Shown here in pieces: positions 8,076 to 15,590 of a stretch of 64,000 nucleotides of DNA (its first letter is position 1; every line of letters begins with the position of its first letter). This DNA is from Gammaproteobacteria bacterium (GTDB lineage Bacteria; Pseudomonadota; Gammaproteobacteria; Pseudomonadales; Azotimanducaceae), in assembly GCA_009846005.1 (NCBI GenBank), contig VXYL01000007.1, forward strand, positions 1 through 64,000. Direction: 5' to 3'. A program made the position numbers and the translations under genes. The notes under the pieces are model-generated. The model did not search any database, was not told where the DNA came from, and was given only the letters and a program-made list of their open reading frames with translations.

Positions 8076-8321
8076 ATGACCACATCGACACGCGCACAAT
8101 GGAACGAATACGTCGTCTGCGTCGACAATGCCGCGTACCCGGTTTCGCTGGAACTGCACAAGATATACCGGACGCTGCCCGACACGGACGCGGCGGCTTC
8201 CGGAGACGTCCGTGTCGTCGACGAGAGCGGCGAGGACTACTTGTTCCCAGCCGATGCCTTCGTCGTGATCAGTCTGCCCGAACGGGTCCGCTCCTCCCTT
8301 CGCCGGGCCGCATCTACATAG
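8076..8321 (+). CDS. Small conserved protein of unknown function (partner of the preceding gene)
   Basis: An 81-residue acidic protein with pattern VVCVDNAAYPVSLELHKIYRTLPD, then DVRVVDESGEDYLFPADAFVVISLP. I recognise this as a recurring small family, usually directly downstream of the HWYEAHG protein, as here with a three-base gap. The pairing of two tiny proteins is reminiscent of toxin-antitoxin modules, but no toxic fold is recognisable and this is only inference. After it, bases 8322-8426 hold nothing I can identify. Confidence 0.6.
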   Translation: MTTSTRAQWNEYVVCVDNAAYPVSLELHKIYRTLPDTDAAASGDVRVVDESGEDYLFPADAFVVISLPERVRSSLRRAAST

Positions 8322-8426
8322 TCGGGTGGCGATGGCGAAAATGCGGCCGCCGAAAGCTCAAGCAGGTTGGCCTGTCGAACATGCTGTTAGGCTAACGCTT
8401 CCTCTGAGCAACTGCGAAGCCGCACC

Positions 8427-9608
8427 ATGAACGGCCCCCTTGCCGGGTACACCGTCCTGGATCTCACCATCGCCCGCGCCGGCCCGACCGCCGTGCGGCT
8501 TCTTGCGGATTGGGGTGCCGACGTGATCAAGATCGAAGCGCCACCGGCGGTGGGCGGCGCGATGACCGGTGCGCGGCGGGGACCGGACGAGCAAAACCTT
8601 CACCGCAACAAGCGCAGCCTGTGCGTCAACCTGAAGGACCCTGCGGGTCACGCGCTGTTCATGACGCTGGCGGCGAAGGCGGATGTCATCGTCGAGAACT
8701 TCCGGGCAGAGGTGAAGCATCGGCTCAAGGTCGACTACGAGTCGGTCAAGGCCGTGAACGAGTCGATCGTCTACGCGAGCATCTCCGGTTTCGGCCAGGA
8801 CGGTCCGTACAGCAAACGCCCCGGTGTCGACCAGATTGTCCAGGGCATGAGCGGTTTGATGTCCATCACCGGCGAACCAGGCCGGGGGCCGATGCGGGTC
8901 GGTATCGCGATCAGCGACACCGCTGCCGGCATGTTCCTGGGCCAGGGCATCCTGCTGGCGCTTTTGCACCGGGAGAAGACCGGGGAAGGGCAGTGGGTGC
9001 ACACGTCGCTTCTCGAAGCGATGCTGAACAAGCTCGACTTCCAAGGCGCTCGCTACACGATGCTGGGCGACGTTCCCGGCCAGCAGGGCAACGACCATCC
9101 CACCGCGACGCCCATGGGCGCGTTCCGCTGCAAGGACGGCCACGTCAACATCGCCGCGCCGTCGGATCGGATGTGGAAGAGCTTCTGCGAAGCCGTCGGC
9201 GCTGATTCGCTGCTTGCCGACGAGCGTTACGACTCGGTGCGCAAGCGCCGCGCGGCGAAAGCCGCGTTGAACATGGAGATCGAAAAAGCCATCGCCGACT
9301 GTCCCGTGGAGGAGGTCGTTGAGAAGCTGAACGCTGCGGGCGTCCCTTGCGGCGCCATCGGCGACGTTCGAGGCGGGTTCGAAAATCCACAGGCCAAACA
9401 TCTTGGAATGGCGAAGTCCGCCCCGCACGCCGAACTCGGCGAAGTGAATCTCATCCGCTCGCCGATCAATCTGTCGCGCTTCGCCCACCCGGAATCCTTC
9501 GACCACGCCGCGCCGGACCCGGGGGCAGACAGTGACCGCGTGCTGATCGAATTCGGCTTTGCGCCGGACGAGATCGAGGAACTACGCGCCAGCGGCGCGG
9601 TGTACTAG
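8427..9608 (+). CDS. CaiB/BaiF (class III) CoA-transferase
   Basis: A 393-residue family III CoA-transferase, which moves CoA between an acyl-CoA and a free acid. Clear blocks: TVLDLTIARAGPTAVRLLADWGADVIKIE (N-terminal Rossmann half), NKRSLCVNLKDPAG, ISGFGQDGPYSKRPGVD and the putative catalytic aspartate D164 in AISDTAAGMF. The C-terminal part contains GVPCGAIGDV, typical for the family. The start ATG has no strong ribosome binding site but agrees with the usual N-terminus. Substrate unknown; it is consistent with carnitine-, formyl- or racemase-type members. A hairpin repeat lies 12 bases after the stop. Confidence 0.9.
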   Translation: MNGPLAGYTVLDLTIARAGPTAVRLLADWGADVIKIEAPPAVGGAMTGARRGPDEQNLHRNKRSLCVNLKDPAGHALFMTLAAKADVIVENFRAEVKHRLKVDYESVKAVNESIVYASISGFGQDGPYSKRPGVDQIVQGMSGLMSITGEPGRGPMRVGIAISDTAAGMFLGQGILLALLHREKTGEGQWVHTSLLEAMLNKLDFQGARYTMLGDVPGQQGNDHPTATPMGAFRCKDGHVNIAAPSDRMWKSFCEAVGADSLLADERYDSVRKRRAAKAALNMEIEKAIADCPVEEVVEKLNAAGVPCGAIGDVRGGFENPQAKHLGMAKSAPHAELGEVNLIRSPINLSRFAHPESFDHAAPDPGADSDRVLIEFGFAPDEIEELRASGAVY

Positions 9609-9620
9609 AAGCCTGACCTC

Positions 9621-9699
9621 GTAGGGGACGGGCTTGCCCCGTCCCGTGCGAAAGGCCCCGTTGTTGCCAATGCGGGCCGGGACAAGCCCGGCCCCTACG
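9621..9699. repeat. Intergenic hairpin repeat pair (locus 3)
   Basis: Forward unit 9621-9645 (stem GGGACGGG/CCCGTCCC, loop CTTGC). Inverted unit 9674-9699 with stem GGGCCGGG/CCCGGCCC and loop ACAAG, a compensated change. The inverted unit's TAG (complement of 9695-9697) is the stop codon of the UGSC-family gene on the minus strand. Confidence 0.85.
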
Positions 9700-10213
9700 C
9701 GGTCAACGCTGCCACTACCGCGTCAACGCACTCGTCCGCCTTGGCGCGCATTTCGTCGTCCGTCGCGTCTTGGATGGGATGCGCGACGAACACGCGGCGC
9801 GCGTCGTTCATGCCGAGCGCCTCGGCCTGGGCCGTGGCCGCGTCGACGAACTCCGAAGAAGCGATGCTGACCGAGGGAACTCCCTGGATCTCGAACCATA
9901 CCGTGTCATGCAAACTGCACGTGGTACAGGAGCCTCAGTCGGCTAGCGCCTCGATCACGAAGTCGTTGGCGTCGCGGATGTCGCGCCGCAGCGCGTCCGG
10001 CGCCGGCTTGGTGAACGTCGGCTTCGCATAGCGGTTGACGGTGACATCGGGCAAGCGCTCGGCAAGCTGCGTCTCGAGCCGGTCGAGCAGGATGTTGCCG
10101 CGCGGCTTGGAGATGTCGAGCAGGGCAACGTTGCCGTGGACGGCGCCCGTGCGCGGCGTCACGGTACGCGCCACCGGCACCCGCTCGTCCGTGGGGTCAA
10201 GGATGGTGGTCAT
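9695..10213 (-). CDS. UGSC-family selenoprotein (in-frame UGA read as selenocysteine)
   Basis: A 172-residue protein if the UGA at complement(9935..9937) is decoded as selenocysteine. Residues 1-92 run from MTTILDPTDERVPVARTV to DANDFVIEALAD. Then UGA-GGC-TCC-TGT gives U93-G-S-C96, followed without frame change by TTCSLHDTVWFEIQGVPSVS and a complete C-terminus ending at TAG. This reproduces the motif after which I recall the 'UGSC family (seleno)protein' being named. The start has a strong AAGGAGG ribosome binding site. A bulged hairpin follows the UGA. It is the last gene of an RraA-like/thioredoxin-like/UGSC operon. The U-x-x-C motif and partner suggest a redox or detoxification role. If UGA were a stop, two unrelated fragments would have to be invoked. 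Confidence 0.85.
9899..9926 (-). promoter_or_regulatory. Candidate SECIS-like hairpin of the UGSC gene
   Basis: In the mRNA, starting nine bases after the UGA: UACC (9926-9923) can pair with GGUA (9902-9899). A two-base bulge, GUG/CAC and two more pairs lie above, closed by a loop containing GUUUGCA about 20-26 bases from the UGA. The position suits a bacterial SECIS, but the stem is bulged and weak. Confidence 0.35.
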
Positions 10214-10262
10214 GGTTCCTCCTTCTTTCCTCCGTCTAATCTCTCGCGTGTGAGTCCGAAAT

Positions 10263-11822
10263 TCAATCTTCGATTTTCGCTGATACCGGCATCGAGCCGA
10301 TCTCGCCGCCCGCCCAGCCGTGGAAGACCCCCGAGAACTTGCCGGCCTCGGCACCCGCCACGACGATGTGGATGTTGCCCTTGGAGGCGAACTTCGGCGT
10401 CGGTCGGTTGCGGCGCTCTTCCGGCAAGTCCGCGAGGCGCTCCGGCGACAATCCGCCGCCCGCGTCCTCGGTCGACGCCAGGTCGGCAAGCGGTCGGGCG
10501 GTCACTTTCTGGATCTGTTCGCGGATGTCGTCCTTGGTGAAGCCGTCGCGCTGCAAGGTGTCGACATGCTCGGGGGAAATCACCAGCAAGACGTCTCCTG
10601 CATTGTGGGCGCGAACATGGTGCGCGGCTTCCATGGACAGGCCGAAACTACCCGCTAGCTGCTTTGCGGTGCGCGACGATTGATCGACGCACAAGGCAGG
10701 TCCGCTGGTCATCGCGAACACCGTGACCACGGAATCCTCCGGCGCGAAGCCCCGTTCGACGTGCAGCGGCTCCCAGGGACTGCGCTCCTCCCACTCGGGG
10801 AAGCACATCGTGAACTTCATGGGATTGCCCAACGTGGAGCGCTCGGTTCCCCCCGGCTTGGCGCCGCCGATGTTGCGCACCGCCAAACGGACGGCGCGCC
10901 CGATGGCGGCGTTCGCCCGGCTGCCTTGTCCAAGCACACCGAGACCCATGTTCATCCCGATCCGCTCGCGAATGGGGCCGTTGACGATCATCACCGGCGA
11001 CGCCCCCATGGTCGTCGCGTTCACGCCGTGAATGTTGAAGGTCTTGTTGCAGATCGCCTCGATCGTGGCGACTACCACCGGCAGGTACTCGGCTTTGCAG
11101 CCCGCCAGCACGGCGTTGATGGCGATCTTCTCGACCGTAGCGGGCGCGTAGTTCGGAGGAATCTCCGCGACCACCTCCTGGCTGTCCCGAGCGGTGCCGC
11201 CGAGCATCCTCAACACCCGCTCGGGTGTCGGGGGCACGACCGGCAGCCCATCGGTGAAACCCTGGTCGAACAGGAACTCGTGGATGTCGTCCGCCGGTGC
11301 GATCTCGATCTTGCGGGCGCGCAACGGGTTGTTCTCCGACTCGGCCCGCAGCCGCTCGGCGATCACCGGGTCCTGGGTCAGCGAACCGCAGCCGGGTCGC
11401 CACTTGGGAAGCGACTCCCAGTCCACGTCCGCGTTCGGCAGATGGCTCTCGAAGAATGCCCGCCATTCCGCGCGGTCGAAGCCGACCAGCCGGTCGACCT
11501 CTTCGCCATCCGCGTTCGCGGCGAGCACGAGGGGCACGGTCTCGACGTCGTAGGCGAACGACACCTTGAGCGTCGAGTCGTCCAGAAGGGGCATCGACAG
11601 CCCATGTCGGTCGATCAACGTGCGGTTGCCCTCCGCGGTCTGGCCCGCCGCGAGAACCGGCACGTCGCCGACATCGTGGGCCGCCTGCAGAAGCGGCATG
11701 ACCAGGTTGCAGGTGGGACAGTCCTCCTTGACGAAGCACACCAGCGACGGCGAACCGGTTGGAAACGCCCGGTCCTCGCCCGCCATGTCGGCGAGCGAGA
11801 AGGGAGGCAGAACATTTGCCAT
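10263..11822 (-). CDS. Thioredoxin-like two-domain protein of the UGSC operon
   Basis: A 519-residue protein. The N-terminal ~130 residues form a thioredoxin/TlpA-like domain with CPTC (KEDCPTCNLVMPLL). A long C-terminal domain follows with FTDGLPVVPPTPERVLRML, INAVLAGCKAEYLPVV, NATTMGASPVMIVNGP and GQGSRANAAIGRAVRL. I recall the second domain as accompanying UGSC-family proteins, with no known chemistry. No signal peptide is visible. The ATG at complement(11820..11822) is 14 bases after the stop of the RraA-like gene; the UGSC gene starts 49 bases downstream, so the three are probably one transcript. The CPTC motif is a natural electron donor or acceptor for the U-x-x-C of its partner. Confidence 0.7.
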   Translation of the reverse strand: MANVLPPFSLADMAGEDRAFPTGSPSLVCFVKEDCPTCNLVMPLLQAAHDVGDVPVLAAGQTAEGNRTLIDRHGLSMPLLDDSTLKVSFAYDVETVPLVLAANADGEEVDRLVGFDRAEWRAFFESHLPNADVDWESLPKWRPGCGSLTQDPVIAERLRAESENNPLRARKIEIAPADDIHEFLFDQGFTDGLPVVPPTPERVLRMLGGTARDSQEVVAEIPPNYAPATVEKIAINAVLAGCKAEYLPVVVATIEAICNKTFNIHGVNATTMGASPVMIVNGPIRERIGMNMGLGVLGQGSRANAAIGRAVRLAVRNIGGAKPGGTERSTLGNPMKFTMCFPEWEERSPWEPLHVERGFAPEDSVVTVFAMTSGPALCVDQSSRTAKQLAGSFGLSMEAAHHVRAHNAGDVLLVISPEHVDTLQRDGFTKDDIREQIQKVTARPLADLASTEDAGGGLSPERLADLPEERRNRPTPKFASKGNIHIVVAGAEAGKFSGVFHGWAGGEIGSMPVSAKIED

Positions 11823-11836
11823 GACGAGCGCGTCGG

Positions 11837-12529
11837 TCAGTGGATCTCGGCGGACTTGCCTTGCGCCTCGCGCAGCTTCTCGATGTTGAAGCCCGGCTGC
11901 TTCGCCGCGTTGATGATGACGCCTTCGCGCCGAGCGATGCCGGCGGCCGCATCCATCACCTTGTCGGCGACGTCGTGGGGAATCACCACGGCGCCGTGCT
12001 GGTCGGCGTGCACGAGGTCGCCGTCCATGACGGTCATGCCGCAGACGTTGATCTGGGCGGCGAAGGAAACCACGTGCACGAAGGCATGGGACGGCCCCAC
12101 CCGGTCGGCGAGCATCTGGAACCCGTCCGCCACGTCGGGCAGGTCCCGGACACTGCCGTCGGTGATGACGCCGAGGCACCCCAGCCCTTTGTGGATGTTG
12201 CTGTTCACCTCGCCCCAGAACGAGCCGTAGCCGCGCGAATCACCGTCCAGATCCTGGATCACGGATATGGCCGGCTTCGGCCCGCCGTTGTCGATGTAGG
12301 CGTAGTAGTCGCCGGGCGTATTCCGACGATCGGCCGGATGCCGCGCGCGAATCGTGGCGGTGCGCGCATAGCCGACCATGACCCCGAGTTCGGGACGCGT
12401 GCAGACCAACGGTTCGACGGTATAGCCGAAGCCACGCCGGTGCGATGCGACGACCTCCAGCGCGTTGCATACGGTCGGCGTATCGATGGTGGCAAGCTGC
12501 TCGAGCAACTCGGCGGGATGTTCGGACAT
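11837..12529 (-). CDS. RraA-like protein (4-hydroxy-4-methyl-2-oxoglutarate aldolase / demethylmenaquinone-methyltransferase-like fold)
   Basis: A 230-residue member of the RraA-like family. Typical blocks: IDTPTVCNALEV near the N-terminus, GCLGVITDGSVRDLPDV in the middle (catalytic Arg/Asp region of the aldolases) and GDLVHADQHGAVVIPHDVADKV. Members are either class II aldolases for HMG/oxaloacetate-type acids or inhibitors of RNase E; in metabolic operons such as this one an enzymatic role is more likely. GGAG precedes the ATG. First gene of the operon with the thioredoxin-like and UGSC genes. Confidence 0.85.
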   Translation of the reverse strand: MSEHPAELLEQLATIDTPTVCNALEVVASHRRGFGYTVEPLVCTRPELGVMVGYARTATIRARHPADRRNTPGDYYAYIDNGGPKPAISVIQDLDGDSRGYGSFWGEVNSNIHKGLGCLGVITDGSVRDLPDVADGFQMLADRVGPSHAFVHVVSFAAQINVCGMTVMDGDLVHADQHGAVVIPHDVADKVMDAAAGIARREGVIINAAKQPGFNIEKLREAQGKSAEIH

Positions 12530-12631
12530 GTGAGCTCCTTAAGCGCTCGGAGAAGAGCGTGCAGTGTAAACCCACAGTCCGCGTAGCGGGAAACCCCGGT
12601 ACCTTGGTAGACGATGACCTCGATTGAGACG

Positions 12632-12683
12632 ACGTAGGGCGACGGTTGTGACAACGAGGCGGGACAAGCCCGCCCCCTGCGAT
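12632..12683. repeat. Degenerate hairpin repeat (locus 4)
   Basis: The inverted unit at about 12657-12681 reads GGCGGGACAAGCCCGCCCC followed by CTGC instead of CTAC. A poorly conserved forward partner (GTAGGGCGACGG) begins near 12634. It lies in the 250-base gap between divergent genes (RraA-like and P1 peptidase); nothing else in that gap is recognised except the ribosome binding site of the peptidase gene. Confidence 0.6.
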
Positions 12684-12780
12684 CCGTTGTTCCCTGCACG
12701 TCTGCAGGCCGGTCCGGGCCATTCCGCAACCGCAAAGTGAAGTTTGCTATGGTCGGGCGTCGAACTTGAGGAGAACGTGC

Positions 12781-13803
12781 TTGACGCACCGTGACATCGC
12801 GCGCGCCGTCTTGGCGGTCGTGCTCGCCAGCAGCATCCAGGCACAGACGCCCGTGAAGACCAACGACGATCCCGATCTTGTCATCAGCACTGACCCCGGA
12901 CGGCGTGTCCTTGCCTACGATTTCCCGGCATTCCACGTCGGCATTGCGGAGTATCCGGATGGTCCGACCGGCGTGACCGTCCTGCATTTCCCGAACGGCG
13001 CCGGCATGGCGTTGGACGTACGGGGCGGTTCGCCGGGCGTGGTGGGGGACTACGGCTACGTCCACGCGATCAGCCTCGCCGGTGGGTCTTTGCCTGGACT
13101 CGAAGCCGCGAGCGGTGTGGCGGCGGAACTCCTTGCGAGGGGCGGCGACAAGGCCGAATGGAGCTCCATCCCGTTGGTCAGCGGCGGCATCGTCTTCGAC
13201 TTCGGTACTCGAAACAACCGCATCTACCCGGACAAGCGCCTCGGTCGGGCGGCGTTGAAGAACGCGCTGCCGAATCGGTTTCCGCTCGGTGCTCGCGGCG
13301 CGGGAATCTCGGTAACGGTCGGCAATGGGTTCAGTTTCGACCGTGGCGAGCCGGCCGGTCAGGGTGCCGCGTACCGCGAGATCGGTGGTGTCAAGTTCTT
13401 TGCCTGCGTGGTGCTGAATGCAATCGGTGCGGTGTTCGACCGCAATGGCAACATCGTGCGTGGCCATGTGGATCCCGAAAGCGGCGCACGGATGACATAC
13501 ATGGCGGAGATCGAGCGTCAGGCCGCCGCCGCACGTGCGGCGCAGGCGCCGCAGCCTGGCAACACGACGATCACTGTGGTAGTCGTCAACCAGACCGTCC
13601 GCGGCCACGACTTGATTCAGTTGGGACGCCAGGTCCATAGCTCGATGGCGCGGGCGATCCAGCCGTTCCATACCCGGGATGACGGCGATGCACTGTGGAT
13701 GGTATCGACAGGCGAAGTCGAGGTGCCCCAATGGTCCACGACCGGTCTGGGGGTCGTCGCCTCGGAAGTGGTTTGGGACGCGGTGCTCGTGGCGCACCCC
13801 TGA
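12781..13803 (+). CDS. P1 family peptidase (DmpA/BapA-type, Ntn-hydrolase fold)
   Basis: A 340-residue secreted peptidase of family S58, which activates itself by autocleavage and removes N-terminal residues (D-amino or beta-peptides in characterised members). TTG start with AGGAG six to eight bases upstream; signal peptide MTHRDIARAVLAVVLASSIQA. The autocleavage site is visible as PGN261-T262-TITVVVVNQ, so the new N-terminal nucleophile would be threonine; DmpA and BapA use serine in this place. The GGxRNN-type block appears as VFDFGTRNNRIYPD. Stand-alone gene, 17 bases from the convergent ABC-F gene. Confidence 0.85.
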   Translation: MTHRDIARAVLAVVLASSIQAQTPVKTNDDPDLVISTDPGRRVLAYDFPAFHVGIAEYPDGPTGVTVLHFPNGAGMALDVRGGSPGVVGDYGYVHAISLAGGSLPGLEAASGVAAELLARGGDKAEWSSIPLVSGGIVFDFGTRNNRIYPDKRLGRAALKNALPNRFPLGARGAGISVTVGNGFSFDRGEPAGQGAAYREIGGVKFFACVVLNAIGAVFDRNGNIVRGHVDPESGARMTYMAEIERQAAAARAAQAPQPGNTTITVVVVNQTVRGHDLIQLGRQVHSSMARAIQPFHTRDDGDALWMVSTGEVEVPQWSTTGLGVVASEVVWDAVLVAHP

Positions 13804-13820
13804 CCGGGGTCGGGAGCAAT

Positions 13821-15431
13821 CTAGGTCGACACCCGGATCACCTGCGTCGCGACCCGTTCCATGAACGCGGCGTCGTGTTCGACGAAGACCACCGTGGGCT
13901 TGTCCCGGAGCAACACGTCCTCGATCTGTTCACGGGCGTCGATGTCGATGAAGTTCAGGGGTTCGTCCCAGAGCAGTAGGTCTGCTTCGGTGAGAAACGT
14001 GCGGGCAAGATCGACCTTCTTCTGTTGGCCGTGACTGAAGTCCTCGATCCGCCCGTCGAGTACGCGGCCGCGTACGCCCAGAGAGGCCATGATCTGGCGG
14101 AGGCGAGACTCGTCGATCCCCGCATCGCGCAGCCGATCGCGCAATAGACCCGATGTCCACTCGGGATGCTGAAATGTCCTCGCTACGCTGACATAGCCCG
14201 GTCGCGAGAGCGTGCCTGCGTGGCGAAAGGATGCCCCGCCGATCATGTCGAGCAGGGTTGTTTTGCCGCTGCCGTTGGGCCCGACGACGGCGACTCGATC
14301 GCCCCGTGCGATGGTGAACGACAGCTTGGCGAACACCCCCTTGTCGCCGCGCCAAACACTGAGGTCGTTGGCGACCACGAGCGATCCGGCGCCTCGAGGC
14401 GAGTCGGGCAGTTTCAAGTGCCGTTCCTTCTCCACGTCGACGAGCGTCCGCCGCCGTTCATCGGCAGCATGGTCGGCCCGGCGTTCGGCGACCAGCGCCC
14501 GTTTCATCTGGCGCTTGGCGCGTCTCGAGATGAAACCCTTGTCCGTGTGCGCGGCTTTTTCGCTCTCGCGCTTCAATGCGCCGGCTCGCCGGTCCGCGGC
14601 GACTCGCCCGAGTCGTACGATGTCCTGTTTCAAGGCCACGTTCTTGGCCCGCTGCCGCTCAAGACGCCCCCGGAAACGCCGGCGCCAGTCCGAGAACGAA
14701 GCTCGCTCGACTTCGACGGTGTCGCGGTTCAGCGCCACGACGTGGTCGCAACAGGTATCCAGAAACGCCCGGTCGTGGGACACCAGCAGAAAGCCGGGTT
14801 TGGAGCGCAGGTATTCCGCAACGCGCTGCCGACCGTTCGCATCCAGGTGATTGGTTGGCTCGTCGATCAGAACGAAGGGCCGGTTCATGCCCGTCGATCC
14901 GGCGGTTGAAGACCCGTCCGATACGAAGAGGCTGGCCAGAAGGCATCGGGTCTGCTCACCGCCTGAGAGACTCGAAAACGGTCTGTCCCAGGATCTCTCG
15001 TCGATGCAAAGGGCCGAAAGTTCGGCTTCGATACCCGCATCGACGGTGTAGCCACCCGCCTCCTCGTACTCGTGGAGAGTCTGACCGTAGCGTGCAAGTG
15101 CGTCCTCGCCGCCGTCGGCGAGCGCATCGGCCATTGCCGATTCCCATTGACGGAACGGGCCGGCCGCGTCCTTGACGACATCACGAACCCGCTGCTCGGA
15201 ATCCGCCACCCGAGGCGGGAAGTAGGCGGTGGGGCTCGCGCGCTCGATACCGCCCTTGTCCGGGACGAGTTCACCGTGAAGGAGGCGGAGAAGCGTGGTT
15301 TTGCCCCGACCATTGCGGCCCGCCAGGGCACACCGCCAGCGGGTATCGATGACGAGGTCGAAGTCTTCGAAGATGTTCCCTTCGGAGCCGGGATAGCCGA
15401 AGGTCAGTCTCCGGCAAATGATGGTGGACAT
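13821..15431 (-). CDS. ABC-F ATPase, ribosome-protection (ARE) subtype
   Basis: A 536-residue protein with two ABC domains and no membrane segments. Domain 1: GRNGRGKTTLL Walker A, SSLSGGEQTRCLLASL signature, FVLIDEPTNHLD Walker B. A charged ~80-residue interdomain linker follows (RLERQRAKNVALKQD through EKERHLKL). Domain 2: GPNGSGKTTLL, DFSHGQQKKVDLARTF and a modified Walker B LLLWDEPLNFIDIDAREQIE, then FVEHDAAFM. The non-canonical P-L-N-x-x-D second Walker B is what I know from Lsa/Vga/Msr-like antibiotic-resistance ABC-F proteins rather than from EttA or Uup, so protection of the ribosome from a peptidyl-transferase-centre drug is likely. The ATG at 15431 has GAGG about ten bases upstream, inside a possible attenuator. 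Confidence 0.82.
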   Translation of the reverse strand: MSTIICRRLTFGYPGSEGNIFEDFDLVIDTRWRCALAGRNGRGKTTLLRLLHGELVPDKGGIERASPTAYFPPRVADSEQRVRDVVKDAAGPFRQWESAMADALADGGEDALARYGQTLHEYEEAGGYTVDAGIEAELSALCIDERSWDRPFSSLSGGEQTRCLLASLFVSDGSSTAGSTGMNRPFVLIDEPTNHLDANGRQRVAEYLRSKPGFLLVSHDRAFLDTCCDHVVALNRDTVEVERASFSDWRRRFRGRLERQRAKNVALKQDIVRLGRVAADRRAGALKRESEKAAHTDKGFISRRAKRQMKRALVAERRADHAADERRRTLVDVEKERHLKLPDSPRGAGSLVVANDLSVWRGDKGVFAKLSFTIARGDRVAVVGPNGSGKTTLLDMIGGASFRHAGTLSRPGYVSVARTFQHPEWTSGLLRDRLRDAGIDESRLRQIMASLGVRGRVLDGRIEDFSHGQQKKVDLARTFLTEADLLLWDEPLNFIDIDAREQIEDVLLRDKPTVVFVEHDAAFMERVATQVIRVST

Positions 15432-15436
15432 GGGCA

Positions 15437-15491
15437 ATAGGCCTCGTTTTGCAGGGGGCGTGAAACGCTCGGGCTGCTCGGCCTATCGCAT
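15437..15491 (-). promoter_or_regulatory. Possible translational attenuator leader of the ABC-F gene
   Basis: In the ABC-F mRNA leader, AUAGGCC (complement of 15480-15486) can pair with GGCCUAU (complement of 15437-15443). The second arm overlaps the GAGG ribosome binding site. A two-codon reading frame AUG-CGA-UAG (complement of 15483-15491) ends within the first arm, so a ribosome stalled there would open the hairpin. This is the logic of drug-inducible ABC-F and erm genes. A TATAAT box is at complement(15534..15539), giving a leader of about 95 bases. Confidence 0.4.
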
Positions 15492-15533
15492 TGGGCTCTC
15501 GCTTTAGCTCTCGAAGGGTTGAGGCAGGGGTCG

Positions 15534-15539
15534 ATTATA
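15534..15539 (-). promoter_or_regulatory. Predicted -10 box of the ABC-F gene
   Basis: Perfect TATAAT on the minus strand, about 100 bases before the ABC-F start codon; no good TTGACA-like box at the right distance was found. Confidence 0.35.
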
Positions 15540-15590
15540 GCGCCGTTGTGTCGTTGCCTCGGAAGCGGGATGCCATACTGGTCCTCATCC

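Noticed and set aside
8375-8405. Possible integron attC-like site (GTTAGGC next to an imperfect inverted repeat)
   Set aside because: The complementary core site is not correctly placed and no integrase or cassette array is visible.
9695-9913. A separate 72-codon minus-strand gene
   Set aside because: It is the C-terminal half of the UGSC protein downstream of the in-frame UGA, not an independent gene.
10680-12230. Long plus-strand open frames opposite the RraA-like/thioredoxin-like genes
   Set aside because: They are antisense shadows produced by high GC; the translations are low-complexity Arg/Gly/Ala/His-rich and show no family motifs.
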